Origin: Actinomycetota bacterium
GTDB taxonomy: Bacteria > Actinomycetota > CADDZG01 > WHSQ01
Direction of reading: 5' to 3'
NCBI GenBank assembly: GCA_009379915.1
Contig: WHSV01000026.1
Span: 1-40,949, forward strand
Length of the DNA stretch: 40,949 nt
The notes under the pieces are model-generated. The model saw nothing but the letters and a program-made list of their open reading frames with translations. It did not search any database and was not told where the DNA came from. How positions within the stretch are numbered: position 1 is the first letter of the stretch; each line of letters starts with the position of its first letter. Position numbers and translations under genes: made by a program. Below are positions 24,650 to 32,072 of the stretch, one piece after another.

Positions 24650-24717
24650 CGTCTTCCTCCTTCTCTCTGGTTCCTTGTGATTGAACACAGCATCCACAAG
24701 AGCTCTGTGCGGGGTTA

Positions 24718-24731
24718 GGTCCAGATGGCCC
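24718..24731. promoter_or_regulatory. Candidate DosR/OsdR-like site upstream of the DoxX gene
   Basis: GGTCCAGATGGCCC is an imperfect inverted repeat 69 bases upstream of the DoxX-like gene. It resembles the GGGNCC...GGNCCC type of site bound by DevR-like regulators in other actinobacteria. A further half-like TTGGGGACT lies at 24774-24782. By-eye match only. Confidence 0.2.
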
Positions 24732-24813
24732 CAATCGTTCGGGCGCACCGGCCCCCGCTGGACCGTGACTCTCTTGGGGACTCAAAGGGTCACCCACCCA
24801 CTGGGGTGCGAGC

Positions 24814-25824
24814 TCAGAGCTCTAATACGAGACGCTTGGTAGCGTGACCGCTCTCGACGTCCGCGAACGCCTCGTTAACGTCCTCCAGACGGCGAGTCTC
24901 GTAGGCGACCCGCGTCTTACCATCTCGATGTAGCTCAAAGGTCTCTGTCAGATCGCGTCGCGTTCCGACAATCGAACCCACGACGTTGATTCCCTGCAGA
25001 ACGGTCTCGAAGATCGGGAGCTCCATACGGTTCTCGGCCGGCAGACCCACCGGTACCAAAGACCCTCCCCTCCTAAGCGCCCTGAAGGCTCGGTCCAGAG
25101 GCTTGGCCGAGGCCGCAGTTGCGATGGACGCATCGGCGCCCCCCAGTCCCTGCACGAACTCAACCGGATCCTGGGACCGTGCGTTGACTACGTATTCCGC
25201 GCCGAGGTCCCGGGCGAGCTGGAGCTTATCGTCGAAGAGGTCCACGGCGACCACACTGGCGCCGGCGATGCGCGCGTACTGCAGCGCCATCAGGCCGAGA
25301 CCCCCCACTCCGAACACAACAACGAGATCAGAGGGAAGAGCTTTGGACAACTTCACAGCCTTGTACGTCGTCACTCCCGCACACGTCAGGGGTGCGGCCT
25401 CGAGCGGATCGATACGATCGGAACCTTCGCCGCGTATGCGGCCGAGGCCTTGACGTATTCCGCGTAGCTGCCGTCGATCGAATAGCCGGTGTTCAGCTGA
25501 CTCTTGCACAAGGTCTCCCAGCCGGACATGCAGTACTCGCAGACACCGCAGGCGTTGCCCGGCCACGGGACGGCAACGCGCTGATTCTCTTCGAGGGTCA
25601 CGACTCCGGAGCCGACGCTCTCGACGATGCCGACTCCTTCATGTCCGGGGATCAGTGGAAGCTTGGGCTCGACCGGCCAATCACCGTGGGCCGCATGTGT
25701 ATCGGTGTGGCAGAGACCGGCGGCCTCGACCCTTGACGACCACCTCTCCCGGCCCCGGCTGTGGTTTCGGGACGTCTTCGATCTCGAAGGGACGTTCGAA
25801 CTCATGGACCATTGCGGCTTTCAT
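24814..25824 (-). pseudogene. Zinc-dependent alcohol dehydrogenase, two frameshifts
   Basis: Joined from three frames. [19 protein letters not shown] starts at ATG 25824. After a one-base shift near 25738 (one G too many in AAGGGTCG), it continues with [18 protein letters not shown], the catalytic GHEGVGIV and the structural zinc loop CGVCEYC...C. After a second shift near 25405-25412 (one base missing), it continues with TCAGVTTYKAVK, the NAD motif GVGGLGLMALQYA and an intact C-terminus ending LVLEL. The whole would be a normal AdhP-like enzyme of about 336 residues oxidising or reducing alcohols and aldehydes with NAD. All zinc ligands survive. The shifts have opposite signs, which fits sequencing error as well as decay. 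Confidence 0.85.
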
Positions 25825-25853
25825 GGCAATCTCCTGAGGTTCTTGGACTTGAC

Positions 25854-25870
25854 GGGACCGGAACGGTCGG
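25854..25870. promoter_or_regulatory. Inverted repeat upstream of the alcohol dehydrogenase
   Basis: GGGACCGGAACGGTCGG contains the perfect inverted repeat GACCG-GAA-CGGTC (25856-25868), 30 bases before the dehydrogenase ATG and just before the end of the upstream CBS gene. It could be a DevR-like operator. By-eye call. Confidence 0.25.
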
Positions 25871-25879
25871 GTGAGTGGA

Positions 25880-26272
25880 TCAAACCTGGATGATGCGAGC
25901 CACGTCGGGAGCGAGCATCCTCGGGATGTCTCGAGCGGAAACGACTCTCTCCACACGGCCCTCCTGAATGACGATCACGTACCGGAGACCGTGCTCGTGC
26001 ATCAAGCGGATCGCATCCTCGATCGGGGCATCGTCCGCCACCTCTACGGGCGATGACGTCATGTAGTCACGCACCTGTACAAAGTCGAGATCTGCGTCAT
26101 CGGCGACCGCGCGGGCGATATCCCTCTCGCTGAGGATGCCTTTGACACCGCGGGCGTCCTCGGCGACCAGCACTCCAACCTCGTTTCTCATCAACTCGGT
26201 CGCAGCCTCCCGCAAGCTGCCGCCGAGTTCCATCCTCACCAGCGTATGGGCGCTCACGTCTTTGACCCTCAT
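25880..26272 (-). CDS. Two-CBS-domain protein
   Basis: A 130-residue protein made of a CBS pair only. The first domain spans about 5-60 (VGVLVAEDARGVKGILSERDI), the second about 68-125 (DYMTSSPVEVADDAPIEDAI...HGLRYVIVIQ...VVSARDI). Such free-standing pairs bind adenosine nucleotides and sense energy state; Hrp1 of the mycobacterial DosR regulon has this architecture. The ATG follows AAAGGAGAT by a few bases. It lies 55 bases upstream of the alcohol dehydrogenase and 83 bases downstream of a second CBS gene, all on the minus strand, so the set is probably co-regulated. Confidence 0.88.
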   Translation of the reverse strand: MRVKDVSAHTLVRMELGGSLREAATELMRNEVGVLVAEDARGVKGILSERDIARAVADDADLDFVQVRDYMTSSPVEVADDAPIEDAIRLMHEHGLRYVIVIQEGRVERVVSARDIPRMLAPDVARIIQV

Positions 26273-26342
26273 GACATCTCCTTTGGTTCGGCGATCCTGA
26301 GATGAAAGATGTCAGTCACAACGGCATGCGAACACGGCCGTC

Positions 26343-26371
26343 GGGACCCCCGTGGTCATGACCTTCGGCCC
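26343..26371. promoter_or_regulatory. Candidate DosR/OsdR-like sites before a CBS gene
   Basis: Two motif-like stretches lie 71-99 bases upstream of the 26272 start: GGGACCCCCGTGGTC (26343-26357) and GACCTTCGGCCC (26360-26371). The second, read on the other strand as GGGCCGAAGGTC, is close to the GGGCCGAACGGC repeat at 31453-31464. They overlap the 3' end of the preceding CBS gene. Confidence 0.25.
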
Positions 26372-26965
26372 GACGGGTCGCTCTCGAACTGGAGGTATAT
26401 CCGAGAGTCGCTCACACCGGGAGTGCCGGCAATCCGAACAACCTCACGTCGATCGGACGTTGCGCGCTTCAAGCCGGCCACGGCTCGCAACACATCCCCT
26501 CTCGTCACCACTCCCACGAGCTGACCGTCTTTGATAATCGGCAGTCGATTCAGGTGGTTCTCAACCATCAAGCGTGCAAGCTCGGACACGGTTGCTTCGG
26601 GAGCCGCGACGATGGCTGGCGCGGACATGATGTCCCGCGCCCGTCGTTGTGATTGAGAGATACTTCCCTCTCGCGGTTGTGAACCGTGGGAGTAACGCCT
26701 TACGGCGAGCCGCACGAGCGGGCTGCCCAGAGCGTGCGCGAGATCTCTCTCCGAGATCATCCCGACGACGTTGCCTTCGGCATCGACAACCGGCATTCCC
26801 GAGATGTTTCGATCCGCGAGGATCTCCGCAAACCTCTTCGAGGTACGCCTCGCCGCGACAGGCCACCACGAGCGAGGTCATCACGTCCTCGTCCGTTGTG
26901 GGCGCGAGCTCCTGACCGGCCGAACTTCGATCAGACGAATCTTCCGAATGCCCAGCGTCCGTCAT
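26356..26965 (-). pseudogene. Two-CBS-domain protein, one frameshift
   Basis: ATG 26965 follows GAAGGAGC by 6 bases and starts MTDAGHSEDSSDRSS, a polar lead, then DVMTSLVVACRGEAYLEEV. One surplus T in the stretch GAGGTTTGCGG near 26840 breaks the frame. Removing it continues as AEILADRNISG, then MPVVDAEGNVVGMISERDLAHALG, and a full second CBS domain (DIMSAPAIVAAPEATVSELA...RLPIIKDGQLVGVVTRGDVL). The last 30 residues are unlike CBS. A second Met after the break could start only a partial protein. Homopolymer position of the change points to a sequence error as the simplest cause. Confidence 0.82.
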
Positions 26966-26976
26966 GTCTTGCTCCT

Positions 26977-27357
26977 TCACAGTAGAGAGGGCGGCCAGCC
27001 GGCGGCCACGGCCCATAGGATGCCGACGTCGATCAAGACACCGACGCTCAGCCGGGTGTTGAAGAAGATCGCCTTGAGCAGCAGACCTGATACGGCTCCG
27101 AAAACGGCCATCGGGACCCAGAGAACCGATTCCGCCAGCAACGCGGCGCCGACAAGCGAAAGCACGATCGCCGAGATCCAAGCCATAAGCACGCTGAGGC
27201 GGCGAGTCGAGTTCTGCGCAACATGGGCTCTCGTGAGGCCCATGAGTACGAGGGATTAAATGGAGCACCCCCGTCCTCCGGTAGAGGCAGCGCAACGATG
27301 GCCACGTGAACGAGGACCGTGAGCAACTAGAAAGAGTCCGAGGGCGACACGCGTCAT
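26977..27357 (-). pseudogene. Small four-helix membrane protein, two frameshifts
   Basis: Three frames join into one membrane protein of about 126 residues. MTRVALGLFLVAHG starts at ATG 27357. After one extra C near 27327 it reads LVHVAIVALPLPEDGGAPFNP. After one missing C near 27239 it reads LTRAHVAQNSTRRLSVLMAW, followed by three hydrophobic segments and the end GWPPSLL. The opening pattern (VALGL-h-VAHG-hVH) is that of a common unnamed actinobacterial membrane family. The 88-residue frame starting at 27243 would be only its C-terminal part. The ATG overlaps the stop of a 20-codon ORF as ATGA. The gap to the CBS gene downstream is 11 bases, so they form an operon. Confidence 0.65.
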
Positions 27358-27416
27358 CTTTCGCTTCCGTTCAGTCGGTCCAAAGACTCAACCGTCGTGT
27401 TACGTCCGTCACTCAT
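27354..27416 (-). CDS. 20-codon ORF coupled to the membrane protein gene
   Basis: ATG 27416 begins a 20-residue polar peptide (MSDGRNTTVESLDRLNGSER). AGGAGGT lies 5-6 bases upstream, a very strong ribosome site. Its stop overlaps the next ATG by four bases (ATGA), so it may serve mainly to load ribosomes for the downstream membrane protein. No homology is recognised. Because neighbouring frames contain indels, it might also be the end of a longer broken gene. Confidence 0.4.
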   Translation of the reverse strand: MSDGRNTTVESLDRLNGSER

Positions 27417-27568
27417 CGCGCACCTCCTCGAGAGTGAGGATGGTCCGCGCAATGGTGCGGGGGAAGTGTCCAACGGCCTCCTCAGATATGGCCGGATGGC
27501 CCGCCAACTGGGGTTGAGGTGCCTCATGGCGGGGACGCGCCCGGATAGGGGGTGGACAAAAGACACCT

Positions 27569-27586
27569 TCAAGTCGGGCCTTCCGG
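27569..27586. promoter_or_regulatory. Weak inverted repeat upstream of the CBS-BON gene
   Basis: GTCGGGCCTTCCGGCAC lies about 80-95 bases before the CBS-BON start. It resembles, with mismatches, the other GGGCC...GGNC boxes of this block. It is listed only because of the shared pattern. Confidence 0.15.
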
Positions 27587-27666
27587 CACTACGACTCATG
27601 CCGCTGAAACCTCAGCATCTGAACCTGAACGTGAATTAGCGGCGGTGGTTGAAAGGAGAATCCAAG

Positions 27667-28395
27667 ATGCAGGACATGCGAGTCGACAGAATCATGACCA
27701 ACCTCTTCGTGGCGCTCAAACCCTCTGACTCGATTCATTACGCAGCCCAAAGGCTGGCTCGGAACCACATCAGTGGTGCGCCTGTTGTCGAGGACAGCCG
27801 AGTCGTCGGGGTGATTTCAGAGTCGGACATCATTCGCGCCGCGTATCCGACGCAGCAGGGAATCATCACCAACATCCTGGACGCGATCACCAACCTTGGG
27901 CACGAGTCGACAACGCACAGACTGGGGGGCCTGACCGTCGCCGACGTCATGAGTGCACCGGCGATCACGGCCACTCCCCGTATGAGTATCTGGGAGGCGG
28001 CGGCCCTGACCGAGAGGCACGGTATCAAGAGGCTCCCGGTCGTCAACAAGGACGGGTGGCTGGTTGGCGTCGTTTCGCGCGCCGATCTCGTAAGGATCAT
28101 GAGCAGGAACGATCAGACCATCCGCACGGACGTCCTGGAGACGATCTCCATCCTGGGAGAGGAGGTTATCGAGAGCCTCGAGGTTCTGGTCGAGGACGGG
28201 GTGGCCAGCATCAGTGGCGCGCTCGATCGAAAGAGCACATGGCGACTTGCGATCGAACTCGCCCGCCGCACTCCGGGGATCATCGAAGTTGTGGACCATG
28301 TCCAGTTCGGGCTAAATGACGAGCGCCTCACGCCAGCTCACCGCGCGCACCCCGCTGATCCGTGGGCCACGGGACCATTGGTGAAGGAATACTGA
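27667..28395 (+). CDS. CBS-CBS-BON domain protein
   Basis: A 242-residue protein. CBS 1 covers about 5-60 (MTNLFVALKPSDSIHYAAQRL...SGAPVVEDSRVVGVISESDI). A linker of about 30 residues leads to CBS 2 at about 92-145 (DVMSAPAITATPRMSIWEAA...KRLPVVNKDGWLVGVVSRADLV). A BON domain follows at about 160-222 (VLETISILGEEVIESLEVLVEDGVASISGAL). This layout is known from stress and dormancy genes; CBS probably senses adenylates and BON may contact membranes or partners. ATG 27667 is preferred to TTG 27649 because AAAGGAG lies 8 bases before it. It is divergent from the membrane protein gene and 87 bases before the sensor kinase. Confidence 0.9.
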   Translation: MQDMRVDRIMTNLFVALKPSDSIHYAAQRLARNHISGAPVVEDSRVVGVISESDIIRAAYPTQQGIITNILDAITNLGHESTTHRLGGLTVADVMSAPAITATPRMSIWEAAALTERHGIKRLPVVNKDGWLVGVVSRADLVRIMSRNDQTIRTDVLETISILGEEVIESLEVLVEDGVASISGALDRKSTWRLAIELARRTPGIIEVVDHVQFGLNDERLTPAHRAHPADPWATGPLVKEY

Positions 28396-28468
28396 TGATG
28401 CTTCGACTCAACCGTTACGCGTTGCCCTATTTTACTCGGCAATCAAACTGAAGGCCGGCTTCGATCGC

Positions 28469-28474
28469 TATCAT
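28469..28474 (+). promoter_or_regulatory. Candidate -10 box for the sensor kinase gene
   Basis: TATCAT ends 8 bases before the kinase ATG, suggesting a leaderless or very short-leader transcript. A GAGG at 28476-28479 could instead serve as a weak ribosome site. Confidence 0.35.
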
Positions 28475-28482
28475 CGAGGCGC

Positions 28483-29658
28483 ATGGGGCACTCCCCGGAC
28501 AGGACCTCGAGTGAGCGGCCGGCCGAGCGCAGGCTGGCTGCTCTCGTTGAGGCGGGCATGGTCCTCGCCTCCGAGGTCGATCTCGAGGCGCTGCTCCAGC
28601 GCATCGCCGATCTGGCCCGCGAGGTCATCGGTGCAAGCTACGGCGCCGTCGGCGTTCTGGGAGAAGACGGGACGCTTGCTCGCTTTGTTTACTCCGGCGT
28701 CGACGACCACACCGCCAAGCTCATCGGCGAGCTGCCCAGAGGGCACGGCGTGCTGGGCGTGATCATCGAAGAGGGACGACCGCTCAGACTGCAGGAGATA
28801 ACCGACCACCCTCGCTCGTCCGGCTTTCCGCCCAATCACCCGCCGATGCACACGTTCCTCGGTGTGCCCATCCTCAGTCGCAGCACTGTGTACGGTCGTT
28901 TGTATTTGACCGAGAAACAGGACGGCAGTGCGTTCTCGAAGGATGACGAACGAATAGCTCTCATGTTCGCCGCTCAAGCGGGTGTCGCTATTCAGAATGC
29001 GCGACTCTACGACGAGGTGTTGAGCAGGCGTGGCAGCATGGCCATTCTCGAGGAACGAGAGCGCATCTCGAAGGATCTCCACGACGGTGTCATACAGTCG
29101 ATCTATTCGGTTGGTCTTTCGTTGCAGGCCGCTCTTGCGACCCTCACCCAGGATCCCCCGCGCACGCAGGCCCGTATCGATGATGCGATCGCAGAACTCG
29201 ACAATGTCGTGCGAGATGTGCGGGCCTACATCTTCGAGCTCAAGCCGAATACCGATGCACGCCAGAGTGTCGCTGGACGAATTGCGGACCTCGCACGGAA
29301 CTTCGAGGTGAACACGCTGGCAGCGGCGCACGTCGATCTGAACCTTGGTGCCCTTGAGGCACTGGAGTCCGAAGCCCAGAGTCATGTGGTCCAGATATGC
29401 AGGGAGGTGCTGTCGAACATCTCTCGGCACGCCGGTGCTACCGAGGTACGCATCACTTGCGCAATGCACGCAAACGGGTTCGTGTTCGAGATCAGGGATG
29501 ATGGTCGACGCTTTGACCCGAAGAGGGTGAATCGGGGCCACGGCCTCACGAACATGGATGAGCGCGCACAGACTCTAGGCGGAACCCTCGAGATCGTCGA
29601 GGCCCGCTCCGCTGAGGGCATGGTCCACCGGCTCACCGTTCCCATCGGGAGGAGTTAG
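28483..29658 (+). CDS. GAF-domain sensor histidine kinase (DevS-like)
   Basis: A 391-residue soluble kinase. A single GAF domain spans about 30-175 (GASYGAVGVLGEDGTLARFVYSG and HTFLGVPILSRSTVYGRLYL). The HisKA_3 dimerisation helix follows with phospho-acceptor His200 in SKDLHDGVIQS. The HATPase domain has the N box REVLSNISRHAGATEV, the G1 box IRDDGRRFD and the late GHGLTNMDERAQTLGG. Architecture and sequence match DevS/DosT-type kinases of actinobacteria, though those mostly have two GAF domains with heme in the first. Heme binding here is untested. The regulator gene follows after 3 bases, so they form a cognate pair. Confidence 0.93.
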   Translation: MGHSPDRTSSERPAERRLAALVEAGMVLASEVDLEALLQRIADLAREVIGASYGAVGVLGEDGTLARFVYSGVDDHTAKLIGELPRGHGVLGVIIEEGRPLRLQEITDHPRSSGFPPNHPPMHTFLGVPILSRSTVYGRLYLTEKQDGSAFSKDDERIALMFAAQAGVAIQNARLYDEVLSRRGSMAILEERERISKDLHDGVIQSIYSVGLSLQAALATLTQDPPRTQARIDDAIAELDNVVRDVRAYIFELKPNTDARQSVAGRIADLARNFEVNTLAAAHVDLNLGALEALESEAQSHVVQICREVLSNISRHAGATEVRITCAMHANGFVFEIRDDGRRFDPKRVNRGHGLTNMDERAQTLGGTLEIVEARSAEGMVHRLTVPIGRS

Positions 29659-29661
29659 CGA

Positions 29662-30327
29662 ATGTCAAACGCTCTACGGATCATGCTGGTGGATGACCAC
29701 GAGGTCGTGCGCCAAGGCCTGCGCGCACTGTTGGAGGCGGAGGACGATCTCGATGTGATAGCCGAGGCCGGTGATGGTAGCCAGGCGATCGACACGGCGC
29801 GCATCCACGAGCCGGATGTCGTCGTTATGGACGTTCGCATGCCAGACATGGGCGGGGTCGAGGCCTGCCGCGGCATCCGGGACTTGAGGCCCGAAACGCA
29901 GGTAATCATGCTGACCTCGTATTCCGACGATGAGGCCCTCTTCAATTCCATCATGGCCGGCGCGGCCGGGTTCGTTCTCAAGCAGATCCGGGGAGGCGAC
30001 CTCGTCGACGCCATCAGGAAGGTGGGGTCCGGTCAGTCGCTTCTTGATCCAAACGTTACGCAGCGGGTCCTCGAGCGGCTCCGAAAATCCAAGTACGACG
30101 ACACCGACCCGAAGCTCGCTCGTCTGTCTCCCCAGGAGGATCGCATCCTCGACAAGGTCGGCCAAGGATTGACTAACCGGCAGATCGCAGAACAGATCCA
30201 TCTCTCCGACAAGACCGTGAAGAACTACGTTTCGTCGATCCTGAGCAAACTGGAGGTCCACAGGCGCTCGGAGGCGGCGGCCTACGTCGCCCGAGCCAAG
30301 GCACCTCGTCGCGACTCCGACCAGTAG
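29662..30327 (+). CDS. NarL/DevR-type response regulator
   Basis: A 221-residue regulator. The receiver domain (1-120) has the acidic pair in VDDHEVVRQG, the phospho-acceptor Asp57 in VVVMDVRMPD, Thr in MLTSYS and Lys in FVLKQIRGG. The LuxR/GerE helix-turn-helix follows at about 148-205 (LSPQEDRILDKVGQGLTNRQIAEQIHLSDKTVKNYVSSILSKLEV is split across both helices). It is closely similar in pattern to DevR/DosR. It is co-transcribed with the kinase (3-base gap) and probably controls the surrounding CBS, dehydrogenase and phosphoketolase genes. Confidence 0.93.
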   Translation: MSNALRIMLVDDHEVVRQGLRALLEAEDDLDVIAEAGDGSQAIDTARIHEPDVVVMDVRMPDMGGVEACRGIRDLRPETQVIMLTSYSDDEALFNSIMAGAAGFVLKQIRGGDLVDAIRKVGSGQSLLDPNVTQRVLERLRKSKYDDTDPKLARLSPQEDRILDKVGQGLTNRQIAEQIHLSDKTVKNYVSSILSKLEVHRRSEAAAYVARAKAPRRDSDQ

Positions 30328-30444
30328 TCCGATAGGTCACGAGCGCCTCAGCTCAAACTTCCCGTCCTTCCCGGGGCATCCGGCCTGCAGGCCATGGGCC
30401 GATCGCACCTAACGAACACCGCCGGCGAATGCCAGCCTGAGCTC

Positions 30445-30597
30445 ATGAATAGCGAGCGTGTTGTCGAGCGCCTTAGGTCGGAGCACACCGAGAGCGCCGT
30501 ACGCGAACGACTTGAAAAAACCGTTCCCCCGAATACGTCCGCGACTTCATGTATGGGGCTGTGGACGGTGCGGTGACCACATTTGCGGTCCAGACTG
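30445..30597 (+). pseudogene. VIT1/CCC1-family transporter, 5' fragment
   Basis: ATG 30445 starts MNSERVVERLRSEHTESAV, a lead like that before VIT1 domains. After a one-base shift in a C5 run near 30530 the reading continues EYVRDFMYGAVDGAVTTFAV, the hallmark first helix of the VIT1/CCC1 iron and manganese transporters. The homology then ends suddenly at about 30597, where the opposite strand is the truncated end of a P-type ATPase. Only about 50 of some 230 residues remain, so this is a dead fragment or an assembly junction. Confidence 0.65.
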
Positions 30598-30817
30598 CAA
30601 GCGATACCACGACCGCAGCGAGCAACAACACCACGAGAGGGTCCGCGAATTGACCGAGGAACTTGCGCCAGCCGGGTACCTGCGGTGCGCCTCGGAGCTC
30701 GTTGGGGCCCTGACTCTGGAGACGAGCTCGCGCCTCGGCCCCGTCCAGACCCCGTTGAGGATCCGAGCCGAGTTCGGAAACGACGCGGTCGGCGGTTTCT
30801 GCGTGAGGGCCGGGCAC
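30595..30817 (-). pseudogene. Cation P-type ATPase, 5' fragment
   Basis: From GTG 30817 the minus strand reads a cation-ATPase N-terminal domain (ETADRVVSELGSDPQRGLDG, ARLQSQGPNELRG, WRKFLGQFADPLVVLLLAAV) into the first membrane helix (VVSLAVW). It then stops matching the family at about 30595, with the open frame running on through antisense of the VIT1 fragment to 30473. Some 800 residues, including the phosphorylation site, are absent. It lies 25 bases after a CBS gene on the same strand, so it was probably the second gene of that operon; a CtpF-like ATPase belongs to the mycobacterial DosR regulon. Confidence 0.68.
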
Positions 30818-30842
30818 CCGCAGATCTTAGGTGAAGGTCGCT

Positions 30843-31283
30843 CTAGGAAGGCGTTGCCGAACATCCGGCGCAACTCGGCGGTCGACGACGTCTGGTGGGT
30901 GTATGTCGATGGCCCATCGGCGAGCGAACTCTGACCACGTCGCGCAGCGAAACGATCCCCAAACGGTCACCATCTCTGACCAGCAGATGACGTACGTGGG
31001 CGGACATCATCCTTTCAGCCGCTTTTTCGGATGAGATGGGTCCATCGACCACTATCGGGAAGTCGTTGACGATGTCGCCCACGGTCGTTTGGCCCGAGTC
31101 CTTGCCCTGAGCCATCGCCCACAGAAGATCCCGCTCGGTTACGAGACCGACAAAGTGGTGATCCGCGTCATCGACTCCGAGCGCACCCATGCTCATATCG
31201 CACATCAACCTCGCCGCATCCTCAAGTGTCGCCGATCCGCGAATCCGTATGAGGGAACGGATGGTCATCGCTTGTGCATTCAT
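30843..31283 (-). CDS. Two-CBS-domain protein
   Basis: A 146-residue protein. CBS 1 (TIRSLIRIRGSATLEDAARL...GALGVDDADHHFVGLVTERDL) is followed by CBS 2 (IVNDFPIVVDGPISSEKAAERM...HLLVRDGDRLGIVSLRDV). The last 25 residues are Arg/Pro/Cys-rich and unlike the family; the natural end may lie near SPMGHRH with a later sequence change. ATG 31283 is chosen over the open upstream frame because AGGAGGAACCG stands directly before it. It is divergent from the receiver-like gene at 31515 with a 231-base gap holding a palindromic box. Confidence 0.83.
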   Translation of the reverse strand: MNAQAMTIRSLIRIRGSATLEDAARLMCDMSMGALGVDDADHHFVGLVTERDLLWAMAQGKDSGQTTVGDIVNDFPIVVDGPISSEKAAERMMSAHVRHLLVRDGDRLGIVSLRDVVRVRSPMGHRHTPTRRRRPPSCAGCSATPS

Positions 31284-31452
31284 CGGTTCCTCCTCTCGTG
31301 GGAGCTCTTCAACCGGAGTGTCGCAAGGACCGTCCACCATCGGTAATGCCCTAGAGACCTCTTCGGAGGGGCTGAATGCCCGTCCGCATGAGCTGAGGCG
31401 AGCGATCACCCTCTTGCGGTTCGATTCGAGAGACCTTTGCATCGCCCAGAGG

Positions 31453-31467
31453 GGGCCGAACGGCTCT
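31453..31467. promoter_or_regulatory. Palindromic box between divergent CBS and receiver-like genes
   Basis: GGGCCGAACGGCTCT holds the perfect inverted repeat GCCG-AA-CGGC (31455-31464). Its left half equals GGGCCGAA of the box at 26364-26371 read in reverse. Its position between two divergent genes of the CBS block suits a shared operator, possibly for the DevR-like regulator. Confidence 0.3.
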
Positions 31468-31514
31468 GACGGCGGCGGTTCCCGCACCCGAAGCTGATCG
31501 CAGGAGGTAACGCA

Positions 31515-31875
31515 ATGAACAAGCTCGATAGCTCGGCTGATCCCGAGATCCTTGGAAGCCCACTCAACCTGAATCGTCTCGAACTGCGTGGTGTGCTTCA
31601 GCGGTACGTGTCGCGCTCCGCTCTGATCGTTGGGCGAAGCCTCGACGAAGCCGCCGACCTGAAAACTGCGCTACTCGACGACGGATGGCGGATCACATCC
31701 TGCGGCGGCCCCGCCCACACGAGCTGCCCCTTGCTCCGGGGAAGGGAATCCTGTCCCAAGAGAGAGTGTGCCGATGTCGCCGTGGTCTTCGTGGACGCCG
31801 CTCGTTCGGTTGCCGGCTCTCTGCCGCTAGTCCGCTGTGCGGCGGACCCGTCGTCGCCCGGCGTCGTCGCGCTCG
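31515..31875 (+). pseudogene. Degenerate receiver-like protein, 3' truncated
   Basis: ATG 31515 follows AGGAGGTAACGCA. The first 115 residues look like a shortened response-regulator fold without a proper phospho-acceptor: RSALIVGRSLDEAADLKTAL, DDGWRITSCGGPAHTSCP, then CPKRECADVAVVFVDA. The four-Cys stretch (C-x7-C-x8-C-x4-C) occurs in small actinobacterial proteins found near stress regulons. From about 31875 the open frame (to 32099) is simply antisense of an IS21 IstB remnant, so the original C-terminus was lost on insertion or deletion. Function unknown. Confidence 0.55.
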
Positions 31876-32072
31876 CGAGCGGTCTTGATGCGGGCGTCGG
31901 ATCCTCTCACCTCGCGCTGATTGGTCTCCTCCGAGAGCACGGCGGCGAGGAACGCCTCGTAGTCCCAGCCCTCGGCGCGAGCTCTCTCCGCGAACAGCCT
32001 CGACGCATTGGGGATGCGTGGCATCTTGAGTGCGCGTGCGAGATAGGCGACCTCGGAGGCGGCCGCGCTCAC
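31871..32072 (-). pseudogene. istB: IstB-like ATPase, N-terminal fragment
   Basis: GTG 32072 starts an IstB N-terminus: EVAYLARALKMPRIPNASRLFAERARAEGW and DYEAFLAAVLSEE, then SDARIKTAR, are typical of the helical lead before the ATPase domain. It breaks off near 31871 before the Walker A motif, so the helper ATPase cannot work. The start overlaps the istA stop by 4 bases, the usual IS21 arrangement. Confidence 0.78.

Noticed and set aside
24774-24782. TTGGGGACT as a full DosR box
   Set aside because: Only one half-site matches the mycobacterial consensus; the second half is absent.
30382-30393. Palindrome GGCCTGCAGGCC upstream of the VIT1 fragment
   Set aside because: Perfect but not like the other boxes of the block, and the gene it precedes is a fragment.
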